From: Alphaproteobacteria bacterium MarineAlpha10_Bin3
GTDB lineage: Bacteria > Pseudomonadota > Alphaproteobacteria > UBA8366 > GCA-2717185
DNA: 6,551 bases
Direction: 5' to 3'
NCBI GenBank assembly: GCA_002937525.1
Contig: PTKA01000084.1
Coordinates: forward strand, 1 to 6,551
Made by a program: the position numbers and the translations under genes
In this document: piece by piece, positions 6,462-6,551 of the stretch
Numbering within the stretch: position 1 is the stretch's first letter
How the letters are laid out: every line of letters begins with the position of its first letter
The notes under the pieces: model-generated
Database searches by the model: none
What the model saw: the letters and a program-made list of their open reading frames with translations, nothing else
Told to the model about the DNA's origin: nothing

Positions 6462-6551
6462 GCGACGTGCTGGCCCGTATCTCCAATCGCATCGCCAACG
6501 AGGTGCCCGGAGTAAACAGGGTGGTTTACGACATCACCAGCAAGCCCCCGG
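6458..6551 (+). CDS. Partial ORF: trpC-like start running into a GuaA-like C-terminus
   Basis: The ATG overlaps the trpD stop (ATGA), exactly where indole-3-glycerol phosphate synthase (trpC) would be expected to start. The first residues, MSDVLARI, suit an alphaproteobacterial TrpC. From about codon 9 the frame no longer looks like Trp[18 protein letters not shown] closely matches the extreme C-terminus of GMP synthetase, which in E. coli reads [18 protein letters not shown] shortly before the stop. The 31 visible codons run off the right edge, and only a few more would be expected if it ends like GuaA. A genuine gene of this structure is not known to me. It is best read as a chimera: an assembly join, or a recombination breakpoint inside trpC. 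The codons GTA AAC AGG next to the join are unlike the neighbouring trp genes, which favour GTC/GTG and CGC. Confidence 0.6.
   Translation, partial: MSDVLARISNRIANEVPGVNRVVYDITSKPP
6482..6551 (+). other. guaA: guaA 3'-terminal fragment (GMP synthetase C-terminus)
   Basis: Codons 9 onward of the ORF starting at 6458 spell [15 protein letters not shown] and then YDITSKPP. This corresponds to the GuaA dimerisation-domain tail with the NRVVYD and KPP landmarks. None of the ATP-pyrophosphatase or amidotransferase domains of GuaA is present upstream, where trpD lies instead. The left boundary is uncertain within about 12 bases, because LARI could belong to either parent gene. Confidence 0.65.

Overview
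The window is GC-rich bacterial DNA with closely packed genes and almost exclusively GC-ending codons. The trpG-trpD pair, followed by an ATGA-coupled start that reads like trpC, together with the protein sequence style, points to an alphaproteobacterium, perhaps of the Rhodospirillales. The class-level placement is an inference; the order is a guess. Genes are cut at both window edges.

Layout: (1) Positions 1-940, minus strand: the N-terminal 313 residues of a probable GT-B glycosyltransferase of the NodZ/O-fucosyltransferase-like type. It starts at a non-ATG codon and runs off the left edge. (2) Positions 956-2191, plus strand: a 411-residue protein of unknown function. It starts about 15 bp from the glycosyltransferase start, so the two are divergent. 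(3) Positions 2172-3818, minus strand: a complete ThDP-dependent enzyme that resembles 2-hydroxyacyl-CoA lyase/oxalyl-CoA decarboxylase more than true acetolactate synthase. Its 3' end overlaps gene 2 by 20 bp. (4) Positions 3819-3991: a divergent control region with two dyads and candidate promoters. (5) Positions 3992-4744, plus strand: a crotonase-fold protein that keeps only one of the two classical hydratase glutamates. (6) Positions 4844-5416 and 5427-6461, plus strand: trpG and trpD, separated by 10 bp, with an extended -10 promoter candidate ahead of trpG. (7) Positions 6458-6551: an ORF that starts like trpC but within about nine codons turns into the C-terminus of GMP synthetase (GuaA).

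Functionally there are three modules. Genes 1-2 look like a small surface-glycan or glycosyl-transfer pair. Genes 3 and 5 form a divergent acyl-CoA pair, a C-C lyase/ligase plus a crotonase. trpG and trpD supply the glutaminase and phosphoribosyltransferase steps of tryptophan synthesis; trpE is not next to them here. The right-hand end, where a trpC-like start fuses to a guaA-like tail, is the most anomalous sequence. It is more likely an assembly join or a rearrangement breakpoint than a new gene. I saw no RNA genes, CRISPR arrays, insertion sequences or phage elements.
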